Shown: piece after piece, positions 43,511 to 58,160 of the stretch
Position numbering within the stretch: the stretch's first letter is position 1
Layout: each line of letters starts with the position of its first letter
Origin: Isoetes taiwanensis
Taxonomy: Eukaryota > Streptophyta > Lycopodiopsida > Isoetales > Isoetaceae
Direction of reading: 5' to 3'
Assembly (NCBI GenBank): GCA_021234155.1
Contig: JAJEKV010000062.1
Location: 598,952-662,951 of the forward strand
Length of the DNA stretch: 64,000 nucleotides
Notes under the pieces: generated by a model
Told to the model about the DNA's origin: nothing
Databases searched by the model: none
What the model saw: only the letters and a program-made list of their open reading frames with translations
Program-made: the position numbers and the translations under genes

Positions 43511-46500
43511 CGCTTTGTAGTGTAATCGACATCCCAAAGCTTATCAAGGAAGCATGTTTCAAGATACTATTTCAAGTAAGTGTGATCTTCATTTTTCTAC
43601 ACCCGTACACATCCCTAACCCTGGACATTCAATCCAGAGAACCAACTTGCCCATTTCTCCTTCTTTGATATGCCATGGATCCATCATGCTGCAGAGGCAA
43701 GAATATTGTTTCTTATAGGAGAATGGGCAGGAAACTGTGAACTTGACTCCGAGAGCCCAAGTCAAAAGCTTAAACCTGCTCCAAACCCTTCTTCTAAAGT
43801 AGTGACAAGGGATATCACCAAATTCCTTTGGTCTCCATTCCATATAAAAGAATTGGTTCCTCCAAAACCCTGAACAAGTGTGCCTAATGTAAACAACCGT
43901 GAGCCTTAGAAAATTGTTCTCGTGTGATGGCATAGAGTGCATTCCAACCCATCACACTGTTACGTGTGTTCCAACAAGATGTGGTGGTTCCAATGTCCCA
44001 ACGTACCACCAATGTGTCCAATGCTTGTATACCTTTATTGAAGCGTGACAAGAGGTCCCTCATCGCCTACATATATAAATCCACTTAATATTCCCTCTCT
44101 ACCTATGTCGGACAAGCCATTCTCCGCTGATCACACTTACAATCCAAGTAGCGTGAGGGAGATAGTGGACAAAAAACTCTTATTGGCAAAACTCTAGCTA
44201 CCAGAGCCATCCGCAATTTCGTGATGCACATTCTATCTTTAAGATCGCCTTATCATGCAGTTAGGTACCGTAGTGGTGAACTGTAATCTTATTTAGTGTA
44301 TGAACTTCCTTGATATATGCTAGGCCAGGATTTAGATGCCCTTCTTAGCATATGCATGTAGCATCAAGAGCATCTATTAGAGATTATTTTGATCATAGAT
44401 TAGAGTGGTTCTTTGTTTTATACGGCACTCTTCTGTGGTAGAATTTCATGTACAATATCTCTAGGTTTTAGAATCCTTGACATGCAGAGTGAAATTGAAA
44501 ATCCAACATTGAGAGCACAAAGGGCAACCCTTGGTACATTGTTGTAACTTATATATAAACTGTAACCTAAGTTCTTAATTTGGCACTAGTAACGTAAGCC
44601 GGGCTGCTTCCGCTAATGTTCATGCAGGTTTACTCGGCCTTTAACGCCCATATGCATGTTGATATAGGCAAGATTAGACAATATTTCCTTCGGCAAATAT
44701 TTTGTTATTGAAATCTGTTCAATGACAATATCATCACGTATTAACTTTGCATTTATCAATTTCAACGTATAAAATAATGCTTTATAACAAACGCAGCAAT
44801 CTACCTCAAAACAAAAATTTGAAAGATAAATCCCAAAAACTTATGCTCAAAATGTCAAATTTAGAAGTAGTTGCCATCAACAAAAAGTAGGTAACAGAAA
44901 TGTACAAACACAAAATTTTAACCCAGCTCATTGACGTATTTTAGTTCAAGATGGAACTCTATATATGCATTCCACATGGCGACACATCACCAAAGGCCTA
45001 ATAAAATTCTCTTTGTTGATGCTCGCGGCTTTCACTTCCATAACATCTTTGGCCGGGTAAGTGAAATGCACATGAAGCCATTGATTCGAATCACCTATCG
45101 CCTCAATGCACTATCAAGCATGTGAGACAACTCATCCCTAAGGTATTTTGTATAATGGACCGACACTTCAGAAGAATGATTGTAGACCCCAAATGGGTTC
45201 CATTACATATTCCAACATTGAGTTCTTTTGCTACCAAGACGCTACAATTCGCCAAGGCATAGTATCGTTTCTCATCCGATAAAAAAAAACACAAACAATT
45301 GTGTGCTCAGGTCGCCACCCATTACCCAATGGAGGAGTTACGCATCTTATCCCACACTTCAATACCCTCTCAAAACACATCCCATGAAACAACAAGTAGT
45401 CCTTGACAGAATGAGTACCTTATCCCTTTGGATCTTGAGCTCCTAAAGAGTCACAGTTGTCCGTGACTAAATAATCGGTTTGCAAATACAGTCCAACCAT
45501 ATTTTCTACCGTTGGGTCTGAACAGGACGGTTATCGTCGCCGTACCAAAAGCCGGGTATGAAGTGGAAATTGTGCACAATGATGTATGGAAGCTGCAACC
45601 CACACGCGCACAGGTCCTTCGACTCAATATCATTGTTGCCAATTGCCTTATTGGTTGCATCTCAACTCAATAGTCACTGTGGCACTTCCGCAATCGGGTC
45701 GCATGTTTCAGGCATGACTGATGTAGAGGCAAAAGATGTTTGAACTGATCGGCCCTCCATTGAAACAACATCAGATGAAGGACCAGCATGATCTCTCTCT
45801 CTCTGACTTCCATGCTAAATTCTAGTTTCAAAAGTCATGGCTAATGAATGTAAATGGGCTATTTCCCGGCAACCCCATCCAAACGTTCTTTTATGAAACC
45901 GTGTGACATATCGTCAAGATGAAAAATGCTCGAATATGTCTGGCCGTTGCATCCACACTATATCCCTCAACGGCCGCTTCAAAAAAAGTATAGACAAACG
46001 GGTTGAAGCATCACCGAAAACTCATTTTAAGTTACAAAAGTCAATGCTCTAAAGATACCACCGGCTTAGCTTTAGTTATCCCTAAAACATTTTAAGTACA
46101 TAGATTTAAGCTATTTTTGTGTTCTGTGATGGATAAATAGAGCTTCACATATGCCACAAAGTTGAAATAATCATGGCAAAATAAAGCAAGAATTGCTTGC
46201 TCTTATAAAACAATGGACCCTCCATATTTCAAGTGACGGCCAAAACATTCCATCCACCTCTTCTCTATTACAGAGAATTTTTCCAAATTTGGCTTCTACA
46301 AAAGTTGAAAATTCTGCTCCTTGCAGTTGGCTCAAATGCAACTGACTCCCTTCCTAACCTTTTCAGTCCTAGATTAATGTCCTTTTGCATCCATTTCTTA
46401 TTCATCCCTTTCTTCTTTCAAGCAAGCCGAACGCCCAAATTTATCCTCGACTTAACGCCTTGAAAATGCCTTCGTTAGTATACATCAAATCCCACTCTAC

Positions 46501-46541
46501 CACCTCCTCATCCTAGTATGTTTTCACTTATATGTATATAT
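43511..46541. other. No supported gene
   Basis: A 117-codon minus-strand frame at 43942-43589 is the longest and has no recognisable domain. Short frames at 44.9-45.75 kb are also unrecognised. A short (CT)n run lies at 45790-45800. Confidence 0.35.
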
Positions 46542-46625
46542 AGTTTAAATTCTAGTTTTTCCGCACCCCAAAAAACTTTCTAGATTTTTCTCTTAACTTG
46601 ATTTCCTATGGTTTGGGGTTTTTCA
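46542..46625 (+). repeat. Dispersed repeat, copy 2
   Basis: Same sequence series as 39119-39200. Both copies are followed by a GGGTTTT-type sequence and lie in otherwise unrelated surroundings. Confidence 0.75.
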
Positions 46626-47867
46626 TGGCTCTGCTTTCCGTGAACCAAAAATGAAATGAAGCTGGTGTAGCAGACTCAACTAAATTAGGGTTCATGCTAA
46701 GAGACGCTCTCGATCTCCCTTCATGTGTTCTGAGATTTCGATAGGATGCCGGCAGTGGTGGCTACATGCAATTCAGCAATACGTGACTCGGTTAAGTATG
46801 CCTTCGACATTCGGTGGTCTCATCCTTTTTCTGACTGATGGCATGCAATCAACTCAATAGGTTTTCATGAATCACCGGGGCTTGGATGTGCCTAGTTGCA
46901 TCCAGAGGATCGAAGTTGAGAACACATGACAAAAATGTCATGCGTGAACAAAATTATAAGAGGTCCATAAAATCTTTGAGCCTATGAACGTAGAAGTTGG
47001 ATAAAAAGATTTACTAGTATATAACGAAATGGACTCAATGCTGCTCGCGTAATTTAACGCCGAGGGAGAGAGATATGGCGTAGGTGGTGAGTCGACAGCC
47101 ATCGACATTTGATATTTCCTCGCATACCATGCATGCTCCGCGTCGGGAGCAACATCGCTACCATCTGGTATGATCAAGCACATGCGTATGCAGGATTTAG
47201 AGAATAAGGGCTTGTTAAACGTCAATTTCTAAGTCTCAAGTATGGCTTCTTGAAATGCTCCAAAACCCTCTTGGTTAATAGATGCAAATATTCACTAGAT
47301 GTATCTAGAGTCGCAGCCATAACCCAGCGACTCAAAGGTCTTCGCATTCAATCTTGGCAACAATATCTTTGTGTGTTCTTGGAAATGAGGCTCCTTCGCT
47401 TTTGTCGTGGCTTCGATTTTGATCCGGTAAGCGCTTTTAACTTTATGATTATCTCAAAGAGATAGCCGGACATCTATTATGGACTCGGGACGAAAAGCCT
47501 TTTTTCTTTGTTTCTTCTTTTAATAACTTTGTCATTTAGATCGGTTATGCGAAAATCTACTTTGAAAAGAATTTGGCCCAAGCCTTTAATAGATTTGAGA
47601 AGAGGTCTATAGCTCATAATATATGTGCTTTTCCCGTAGTTCAACCATATTTCGTGGAAAAATGGGCATCGCTTTTTATCGATACTCCAGGCTCTTTGCG
47701 GCGATTGATTGCAGCAGCCACCGTCCTGGCAACGACCGGATATTTTTGAGAAGGAAACATAGATCAATGTGGCCAAACCTTCGCTGTCTATTCTTCCTCT
47801 CGTGTAATCGTGGACTTCGCTTCCCATCTTTGTTATCTCATTAAGAACTCTTTATTCTCAGTTATGG
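46626..47867. other. No supported gene
   Basis: Short overlapping frames on both strands, the longest 116 codons at 47827-47477 (-). None is recognised. Confidence 0.35.
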
Positions 47868-48175
47868 TTGTTATGGGGATCATTGTTAAACGGGTCATAG
47901 GCATAAGGGGATACCACACCAAGGCGGTAAGGGGTCCGTGAGAAACCCCAGATAATGACCTCTTTGAGGTGGAAAACCCCTACATACGTAGAAAAAGCCG
48001 CTTCAAGCCCCTTTCCAGAATGTACTTTCTGGACGATCCTAGCTTTGCCACCCTACCCCGATCTTGTACTTGAGCTCTGTGCCTTAGCACCCCACCCCTA
48101 TGTACTTGTAATAAATAAATGTTCAAAATGTTCTTTTAATTGACACGATTCATTTCTCGTGATTGGGTTCTTACA
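47868..48175 (+). mobile_element. Possible solo LTR
   Basis: About 300 bp starting TGTTATGGGGATC and ending GATTGGGTTCTTACA, with AATAAATAAA about 70 bp before the end and a GC-richer centre. This resembles a short plant gypsy LTR. There is no second copy and no clear target duplication. Confidence 0.3.
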
Positions 48176-48442
48176 TGCATGCCACATTACAAGTGGGTAA
48201 TTCTAAGGAGCATTTGGTGGGTTTCTTTGAACACGTATTATATTTCATTCAAATACCTGACAATACTCTGTGGACAATACATGGTGTAATAAATAACACA
48301 TGAAATTCATGCTAAGGACAATAACATCATGGTTTATACATCTACACGCACCCATATAGATGAATGTTCTAAGAAATGAATAACAACAAATAATCTAAAA
48401 CTATTATGGTGTAAGAAATGAATAATCTAAAACTCTTTGCGG

Positions 48443-48956
48443 TTATTCGGATTTCGAGGCATGCAAGATAATTCCAACCATAATGGTTGATTCGGACCTT
48501 ATAGCAACCTGGTCTCTATATATAGTCCTCCTTCTTATATTCTTTGGCCATTCGCTTTCCAAATTCGGGGCCCCGCTTCCAACTGGCTTCCAAATTTCAT
48601 TCTTCTTCAAAATTCGGCCCCATTCCTCGTCTTCTATTTCTATTTCTCGATATGGCGAAGCCGGTACACAAATTAAGAAGCCTCGGCCAAGAATCATCCT
48701 CTTTCTAGCTATCCGCATGCATATGACCGTTGCTGCTCTTCGGCTATGGAAGTACACTGAGCAAGGAGCTACAGCCGTGAGAAAGTCCGTATGGATTGAT
48801 CGAAGGTATGCGTCGATGAGCCGCTTTCTTGGCGCCGACAATGGAGGCTCTATTGCATTTACCCTCCTGCGGACCGGAAAATGCCCTCACGGACATACAC
48901 TACTCTTAATGCAAAGGAACTGCTCTTTAACTCTTAGATTTACTTCTTACTCTTAG
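48443..48956. other. Locally GC-richer stretch with opposing open frames
   Basis: 157 codons on plus (48483-48956) and 132 codons on minus (48841-48443) overlap. Neither shows a family I know. The minus frame (KRLIDAYLRSIHTDFLTAVA, REIEIEDEEWGRIL) has a more protein-like composition. At most one is real; both may be chance. Confidence 0.2.
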
Positions 48957-51900
48957 ATTTAGCTCTTACCTTGTCTCGACCAGATATCTACCGCAGTAGC
49001 GGTCGTGTTCAAGTTTTGTCTTAAAACTCAAAGCTTTTTTGTAAACAGTGCAAGCTTTGATGTAAACAAGTTTTTGTAAACCTACCTTTTATGAATATGT
49101 AATAGTGCTTTTTCATAATATATGAAGCCCATTGATCGATTCGGACTATGATAAAATTTTCAAGAAGAACAAGTCCTCATCTAACTATATACTATGCAGA
49201 CAAGTTTTCAATCGAAGTCCCTCGATCAAATCAAATATGCCACAATTCTTTTAAAACCAAAATGCACTTTAAAAAAAACAACATGCGTGATACACAGCAT
49301 GCGATAATAATAACACTTTAAAATCGAATATGCATATTGAACCGATGCTTCCAGCACTAAAAGATAATTTTAGGATAACAATTCGTAAATTAAAACCCCG
49401 ATTCAGAAAGCGATACAATGCCAATGCCTTCTATATGAAGAGTATATATGCCAAAAGCACCATTTTTAAACCTTGCAACTTTAAATCTAAGGTAGTGGAG
49501 TATACCGCATCTAATGGAGACTGCCAAATATCGCCTAAAACCAAATATGCCACAAGTTTTGTTTGATATAAACTTCCATAAACCTGTATTTCACACTTGT
49601 ATAACATACTTGACTCATCAAAACCCTCGCGGAATAAGCCCCCCTCAACCACCACCTCAAACTAGCTTGCCTTTGTTTCCCAAGTAGCAAAACATGATTT
49701 TGTGAGGCAAAAGTTAGCAATGAAAATGAAACCAATCACAAAATAATAGAGATAAACAAAATAGTAGCAATCAAGACAATAGAGACCTTTTTTCATCACC
49801 CAAAAACTTATCAAATTGCAACCTATCATGATCATCAAGCCGGGTATCTACCATTATCCGGGTTGTAAGTTAAAGATGCTAGTGCTATTACAGAAGCCCA
49901 ATGAGATTGATTGACTATCCGATAGGATCAAACTCAGATCACGGGCCTCCCCGCTGGCTTATGCCTCATTATACCGCCAAATTAAGGTCTATGGAGTATG
50001 ATGGTCTACTAACCAAATCAACCGGGTTCCTAGTTTCTTTTTTCCATCCTTCCCAAGTTTCTCAAAAAACGATACTAAGAACTCCCTTTCCCCATGAAAC
50101 TTGCTTCACGCTATTCTTATTTCGCTTTCTTAGCTCCTTCTTGGCCGCTGAATCCATCTCAAAGAAGATTGCAATAATCCACCCAATACCAAGGGAGGTT
50201 GTCGTATTTATGAACTTGCTCTCGTAGGCTTATAAGAGATCGCCGGCTGACCTTTGTCAACTGCCCTTAGACGCCCATGGATTACCATTCGGGCTTGGCT
50301 GACCAAAAGTACCTTGCACATAATTTTGCCATATCAAGCATGACATTTCTAATTTGTTGGTCAATGGCGCTTCTATCTCGCCTAACATGGAGTCAAAGGC
50401 ATGTCTTTAGCTCTAATTCTCGGGTCAGAACCTCATTGGGCAGCATTACCGAATCATTGAATACCATCATTCTCTTGTTCTTAAATTCTCAATTCATCCG
50501 ACTCATCTCCAACCGTATTGTGTCTTAGTTCCTTAAAAGTAGTCTCTTTTGTTGAAGAAATCTTCGCGTTTCCAAGGTTTGCTCCACCAAGTACCCTCTC
50601 CACTTTCCCTCACAAGTGATTCCTACCGCATTACCATAATTCAGATATGCGTTTCTTGAGTCCCTCGCCCACGCTTCCACAATCGTACTTCTCATCCTCG
50701 CCTACAAGGGTGTAATCAGCCAAATCACACTTCACCCATTGCCTCTCCCCATCCAACCCTCTCTTCCTCTCCAAGACTTGCCAAATGTTCTTCTTACTTG
50801 GCATGTGGGCTCTAGTGGAATATCGGGCTTTTCCTTGTGATCGGAATTTCGCCACTCTTATTAAGAGCGCTTGCACTCTCAAGCACATCAACACCTCGCG
50901 GAAGGGATCTTTCATTCCTACCATTCCACCTATCTTGGAGTAGCTGTACCGTGATGCATTTGACCCTCATGGAATCCAACGACAAAGAAGATCTCTACAA
51001 TAATTCTAAAAACCCATGAGTAACACAACAAAGTGGCAAGAAAGCCGAATGTCCGTAAAGTTAAGTCTCAATGGAAGGAAATTTGATTTCAAACAATGTC
51101 TCATGTCTTGAACCAAAGTCTCCATAACCCGCAAGTACAATAAGATAGTGAGAAATCGCTAAGCCACAATTATAAACGTAAATAGATAGGAACAAGCTCT
51201 GAAATGCTTTCTTACCTTTAAGAAGAAAGATACTATTGAGGTCGCTTTTATCCAATTCCATAAATCCATGTGAGGAGAGAGGAATATGTCAATGTAGAGG
51301 GAAACCACGTAGAGATAAGTTTCGTCCCCCAACGCATTTATTGGATTGCGTAGCGGATCGCATAGCCTACTCAGCACATTTGAACTTTTTCGGCTTAATC
51401 CTCTGGGCGGCAGCCAGTACGCCTATCTTTTCTTTCCACATCACCTATTTGAAGACCATGCTACTTGAAAGGTGTGGAAAACATGCACCACACATCACAT
51501 TTAAGTGTGAGATCTTCACCCAAGAATAGCCTCAAGATGGTATCAAGTGGATTGATGTTCTTCCATTGGATAAATCTTGATCGTGTAATCCATGTATCTG
51601 CTTTGTCTTTATTTGAACGTGATAAAAACCCATCCTTCCATGGAATGCCAAATTTCCTTCTGTTCTTTCAGGAAGTATGTTCTTCGACATACAAGCCTCA
51701 GGTGTGCATCTCCATCGGAAGAGTGTCCAGTGTGGAGACCTAACACGCTTTTAGTGTAAATTCGGAGAAATGCTTTCGATTTGATCCATTGACATCTCCG
51801 ACCTTATACGGTAAAACCTATTGCATGTCAATTGTATTGTGTCTGACTTAGGCAAGCGTGCATGTAATAGTTCCTGATCACTTGACACGGGCATAATTTG

Positions 51901-54739
51901 CAACCACGTTCATCTCAAATGCATCAACAACATTGTAGCCCTCTTCCCCCCTCACGCGTGAACTACAAATACGTAATACAAGCATGATCTCTTTCTTCCC
52001 ACAAAAACCCTGCAAACTATCGTCTCGAGCACACCATTGGGTGCCCTCTTGATTGCGGTCATCTTGTCCACGATGGTATACTTCATGGATCAAGCATTTT
52101 CAGATATGATTGGAATATATCTTTGCCAAGTATGCCAAAGGTTTCCTCATTTATTCAGCCTTGTAGAAAGTGTCTTACGATGAACCGCCTTGTTGTTGCC
52201 AAACTTGGACCTCAAAGAAGTTCATAGACAAGAAGTTGTGCATCCTCATCCTCCCAAATTTGATTGTTTCAAACAACTCTTTTGTTGTTGTATACCCGCT
52301 TCTTATGGCGAGCCTTAAAATGTGCGCAATGTCGGGTTAAAATCCTGATGCAGGCTTGCCTTCAAATTTACCTCGAGAATATGCCTCTTTAATGTCATAT
52401 AAAACTTATGCACATCCTGCACGTTTCAGATTCACTGATATGTCGAAGAGAGATCTCGCAACTATTGACAATACAAGTGTCGCCAATACATAATCTCAAT
52501 TCCTTCTCAAGATTCTATTCTCATTCCTTGTTTCCTTCGCGAGTTACTTGTGACTCGAAGTTTGTCAAATAGTCAACTCTTAAATGAGAACTAGTGTTCC
52601 TCAAGCCTCGCTCTACTCTCCTCCTTTGTCTATACAGACTCTCATACGGAAGTCTCTTTCGCCCAGGGGCGGTCACGGTAAGAACATTGAAAGTTTGCAA
52701 ACATGGCGACTCACTGCACTCACTCTAGCACATTTGGCATGCCTAAATGTTCTTGGATCTTAACTTCTTTTGGCCATCTCACAGTGAACTCTCCATGCCT
52801 CCACAGTACCAGACCAGGCCAGCCTTAGACTCATCAGGAATGGCCTCAAATCCCTTGGCTTAGATGCATATCTATATGTTAGTTGCCAAAAACCCCAACA
52901 TAGATATGCTAGATGCAAGTTTCACATGTATTTTTTTTTCCAAGCAAATTGAGAATGGGAACAAAGAACCAAACCAATCATCTACTACATAACAATATAA
53001 CAACGAACAAGCAAACAAGTAATGGTACATGTTCTTTTACATACTTGATCTTCGCTTGAATGGCTTATCTAGAAGCCTCCTTAGAGTAGTGCGGCAAAGC
53101 AAAAGGGCCCATAAATGTCGAAATTTAAGGAAAGCAGTTTCAGCCCGTGGGAAAACAGATTTCAGCATATTGAAATGGAATAATACCGATGTAAGAATGA
53201 TAGCATGCTCTTTTGTGAAGGATCCACAATATCCTTTCGAGCCTTCAACCTTGCTTTATTCACTCTTGGTTTCCTCTCTCCTTTGGCGGTTGATTTTTGC
53301 ACATGTCTACTACTCTTTATATGCTCCCTCATGTTTTTCAACCACGTCTCCTCTTGATGGAAAAAGGAGTAGAGACCTCTTCTAAAAGCACGCATAAAAT
53401 GCAAATGTTCTCTTTCTTTACTTAGCTTTCAATGGTCTCATATATAGCTCAAACCGCGACCGGTTTGCTTTCGACAAAAGGACCAACTTTCAAGACATAC
53501 ATTCTTCAATTAAAACCTTTGCCCTATTTTTCGGCCATAATATCCTTGCCAATGTATCCTTGAGACACTTTCCTCGTAATGATAGTTTGTGTGTTTCTTT
53601 TGAGATTCGGCTTGTATTCCTTACTGATTCCATGTGGCGTGCGATTGAAATTGTACATCATGTCATCTCCTCCTCTTCATATCATTTGGCATTCAAGGCA
53701 CCAAATGCACTAAAGCTCCAACTCGGGTGGCATCGCCGACATGAGATCGAAGCCGTCTTTCTTACCACAATTTGCATTTCATCTTGTACTTCCTAAAGGT
53801 GTGAATCCACCTACGTATCAGCCCTTGATGCAAAAATTGGTTACAACCTACCTTCAAACTCGACACTCCCCACACACACTCAAACTTGCCTTCTCTTGGT
53901 ACATTTTGAGGTCTGATCTGCAACCTCCAATGGCACATTTTTTTCTTCTTCTTCGACTCATTAAAGCACGAGGCGTCTTCTCTTCAAGGGCTGCACATCT
54001 TCTTCGAGTTTAGATCCTGCGAACAAACACCTCCTCATACATGGGTTGTACCTTTCCTCTTGCCTTATTGACAAGGAAGCTTCCTTTCACCCAAAAACAC
54101 AAACTCGTGTCCCTCAAGCCATCAATCTCATCAAGTTAATAGCTTTTCTTACGCCCGGCATCGTTGCATTTTGCTTGACTTTGACAAAGCCAACCTCGAG
54201 CACTTCTCGGTCGAAATCAATTGCACATACAATGATATTTTGTTTGAATGCCATTTTGCTACAGTAACCCAAAGAGTTAGGAACTGGTTGGAATTAATAA
54301 CCTTGAAGACTTGAAATACCCGAAAATATAGGACATTTGACATAAACTAGAAAGATCTATGAAAAATTTGGGGTCTCTAGAGCTCCCACAGCTTGCCATG
54401 TACCTCAAGACCGGGGTTTTCATGAATGTGAAAATAGAGATAACCCTTAGCAATTAATTCTCCATCAAATGAACACTAGATTATAAGTGAGACCGGTCAG
54501 TGATCAAAGCTTTTAGTCCGAGTTTAATTGGAAGAATAAGTTGTTCATTGCAAAGATACAGATACAAATGCAATGAAAATAACACCATCCACTTTGCCAT
54601 CGAGATATCTAACAATGGCAAGCAAATAAGCAAAAGTTTGGATTCTAACCTCGTAAATTTGTTCTTTAAGGTTATCTTGATCCGAGGGTTTTGACAATAT
54701 TTCTTTCTTGGCGAAATCGGCGACTTCGGTGTCCATTAC
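48957..54739. other. Long stretch without a recognised gene
   Basis: Short frames only. The most protein-like is 50924-50631 (-), 97 codons with KARYSTRAHMPSKKNIWQVL and KCDLADYTLVGEDEKYDCGS. A second, at 52093-51878 (-), includes GFCGKKEIMLVLRICSSRV. Together they suggest an old minus-strand coding element or gene fragments, unidentified. Confidence 0.3.
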
Positions 54740-55010
54740 GGTGGCGCCTCCGGTTCTTCAAAGTGCGGTGGCCCTAACATAGATGCTGGTCGGACCTTCC
54801 CGCCCAACTCCCCTTCTGGAATACCACCTCGGGGGAATGGTGGTCGTAGTATGAAGCACGGTCCGGGTATCTGGGGCGTGATTCAAAACCCCTACCAGTC
54901 CACGCTCTTGGGTCATACGGGGTTTCAATGGTGAAACCCACAGGGTTTCTAAACTTTGGTGTATTCGGACAAAGAAGCAAAACATATTTATTTGCCCCAA
55001 TGAGTTTCAT
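54740..55010. other. GC-richer island with a short open frame
   Basis: About 270 bp with a minus-strand 78-codon frame (YDPRAWTGRGFESRPRYPDR). GGGTTTTGAATCACGCCCC on the minus strand loosely resembles a tRNA B-box context, so a SINE is possible, but no A box or tail was confirmed. Confidence 0.2.
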
Positions 55011-56898
55011 TTAGGGCCTATTCTTTTCTTGCTTCTTAAGTTGCGAGTTGCCAAGGTCGTTTGTGCATTATCTACATATTTAGATTCGAATTCGGTGGAG
55101 TGGGGTTGAAATTCGTTTTCTTCTTAGAAGTAAGTAGATATAACTATTTTAATTCAAATATTAGCTAGGAAGCCCTGGAGTCTGAATTTGTAATTTAGTT
55201 TCTTAGTTTCAAGTTCATTATCTCCTATTATACTATCACCTCCTTCTCTCCAAAAAGAAATTCTAAGCGCATACATTAATTTACTGATTACAAATTATTG
55301 AGAATCTCAATATCCTTGGCTTGACTTTGGGCAAATCGCATATGTGGAGTTTTTGAATAGTGTTTTGGAACCAATCCTATTTATCCCGATCTACAGCACT
55401 TAATGCATAGGCGATGATATATTGTCCAAGATGCATTTGCATACAATATATACCATAGGGATCAAATCTGAGAGAAAGTATTTTCACAATCCAAGTTATG
55501 GATCTTGAATGCCATCTCATGCCGATGAACAAAATTTTGGAGAAGGTAATAAACTCTAAAGTAGGCTGACATTTGAATTTGTTTCGAGCATTTCTCTTTT
55601 ACATTACCCGAGGGGTCCTATTTGATCCTGCTAGAAACCACCATGTTATTATTAGGTGCGTTTCGTGGATTCATTTATTTTTCTTTGTAGTACAACCCAT
55701 GGCTTATTTTTATGTTTCTTCGTGGGAGCTTAACTTTGCGAGGAGTTCGATGGAGTGATGAACAATAGATCTTACCATTATCATGTCAATTTATGCATGT
55801 ATTTAATTTTATATTTACCATTACATTTCAAGTTCAAGAATGTGACAATTTTAAAGCTTTTAAAATGGTTGAATTCCATATTCCATCTGCCTATGTGCTT
55901 TTCTTTCTACATCTAGACATTTTATGTTATACTATATTTGTCTCCTTAAATTGAGGATCACGATGCATGCCTCGACTAATTTGAAATGATAGGCAATTTG
56001 CTCAAAACCCAAATACCGGAACACATAAAGGTACCATTTAAATGAAACTTATTTCACGAAAGCATTGAGGATTATTAGAACTATTCAGATTCATGCCTAA
56101 ACATATACCTAAAATGGTTCAATTCCAATATTTCATCTTTGACATCTATACATTTTGTATTGTAATCTGGGTGTTCTTAAAGTGAGGATGGAAGTTGTGG
56201 CCGCGCTTAGCAATCAATTTTGATAGAGGAAATCTGCTCAACGACATGATAAAGCAGTAATATTGTTAACAAGTGAAAATCACTTGAATAAAAATATACC
56301 AATAGTTGAATTAAAATATAGATAAGTTATAAAGGTTTTCATTGTTGTATGCAGACTTCCATTAAGTTTGTTGTTACTCCTCATGATCAGTCTAATAGAT
56401 ATTTCTATGTAACTATCATTAGCGATCCAACTTTCTTTTCATCAACTTCTTTGTTGTATATAAACAACGGTTTGAGTTAATTTTTACCGCTTATGTTATC
56501 TTATTGTGATGATGAAAGACTATTTAAAAGCAGATTTTGTAAGCAGTTAAAGTAGCAGGCAGTTTTATTTGAACACCTGCGGCTTGCCTAGATTGCAAAG
56601 ACTAAACATAGTTCAATGGCATAATGTTATTTGATGCAGATTCCTACCGCTTTTATGGTGTCTACTATTTCTTCTGTATAACCAAGGCATTAGATGTCAA
56701 GCCTCCGAACTTCTTCAAGGATATCTAAGGTTAAGGTTATCTGTTGAAGTGCTTAGTCCATGATTTGGCGTCCCCGCTTTATTAAACAATAAGTGTTCTA
56801 AGTTTCGGTACATTTATGTTATAGCTTGGAATGAATGATTTCACTTACTTACGGAATCTGAATCGATAAAGACTTCACCAATGAGTTTAAAACCCGAC
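55011..56898. other. AT-rich, nothing recognised
   Basis: Only short frames; no repeat with other parts of the window was seen. Confidence 0.4.
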
Positions 56899-57410
56899 AA
56901 ACACCCATACCCATTGTTCCTTTGCAACATTAGGCGCGTAAGCAATTTTGAGTTGAGGAAAGCTCCATGCTAATGAGTTAAATTGACAAACATCCACAAT
57001 TCATTAGTCTCAGATACAAACATCCACACCCATTGTTCCTGTTCCTTTTAACATTAGTGGATGTAAGCGCTTGGAATTGGTGCTTCATGTACCACCGCCA
57101 ATATGCTAAGAAATGCCAAATTTTCCCAACCATTATTTCTTCTAATAGGGTGATTATGTGAACGTAATTCTGATGGATGAATCCAATGAGCATGGTTCCC
57201 AAGATCTCTTTTCTATTTGCACTACTTAGGTGTAAATTACAACGAATTAATGGACTTATCCAATGAGCATGATTTCCAAAATCTCTATATTTCCATCGCT
57301 CTTATTGATCACTTTAAAGAAAATGTAATACAATCTTCATTTCTTTTAGTTCAACATATTGATAGATCTTTATCCAATGAGCATGATTTCCAAAATTCTC
57401 CGTTGGTTCC
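56899..57410 (+). repeat. Imperfect tandem repeats
   Basis: ACCCATTGTTCCT ... ACATTAG ... GTAAGC occurs twice (about 56908 and 57027; spacing about 119 bp). TCCAATGAGCATG[GA]TT..C then AA[GA]AT.CTC occurs three times (about 57181, 57260 and 57372). Confidence 0.75.
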
Positions 57411-58160
57411 ACTCCACCCTGTTTTGTTCAACATCCTTTCATAGATAAATTGATCATACATGTGAACAGACCATCCTCGGTATTAACTAATAACCCTATC
57501 GCAACAAACCCCGAACCATACCCCTGAAATAATACTCTTTAACTCAACTTATTTTAACATAGCATGTGCTCTTCGGCTGATGTTTGTGCCTTTAGGGTGT
57601 TGTATGATCCATGGCAACCCCACAATACGATGCACAATCCCAACCATTGCTACAAAATTCATGAAAGACAAGCAATACTCTCTCAATCCATTTAATATTA
57701 GAGTATGTCCTTTCTACAACTGCCAATACAAAAGCAACAACAATGAGATAAAATTGCCTCGAAAATCCTGGCGTGATACATGTTACAAGGCACCAGTGCT
57801 CATCTAAGCATTTCATCTCGACACGCAGAAAAGCATACTCTGAAGTTCCGATATTGGGATGCAACTAAGATGCCATGAGACGAAACCACATAGACATGCC
57901 ATTCAAATTTAATACTCCAACTACATAGTCATACCTCAATACAAAAACAAAGTGAAAGTCATAGGACCTAGACATCTAAAAGAAGTAATAACTAATTATT
58001 CAATGTAATAAAGAAGTAAATATCATCTACAAATCGGGTGAAATTGTTCAAATTCTCACAATAGTTCCAGTATTTATGCTCCGTTAAATGCATTCAAGTT
58101 ACTAGTATCCATTAAAACCCACCTACCACCCCATCTTTTATGTTTCACTCATCGTATCTT
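57411..58160. other. No supported gene
   Basis: Overlapping 75- and 90-codon frames at 57.58-57.86 kb on opposite strands, neither recognised. Confidence 0.35.

Noticed and set aside
43589..43942. Minus-strand 117-codon gene
   Set aside because: Rich in Trp, Cys and Phe with no family resemblance and no neighbouring exons; likely chance.
48443..48956. Protein-coding gene on either strand
   Set aside because: Two overlapping open frames, no recognisable domain, no splice or promoter support; kept only as a low-confidence stretch.
53029..54267. Kinesin-like or other host gene on the minus strand
   Set aside because: I compared short minus-strand strings with kinesin tail motifs from memory and found no ordered match.
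54740..55010. tRNA-derived SINE
   Set aside because: A B-box-like string is present, but no A box at the right distance, tail or second copy was found.
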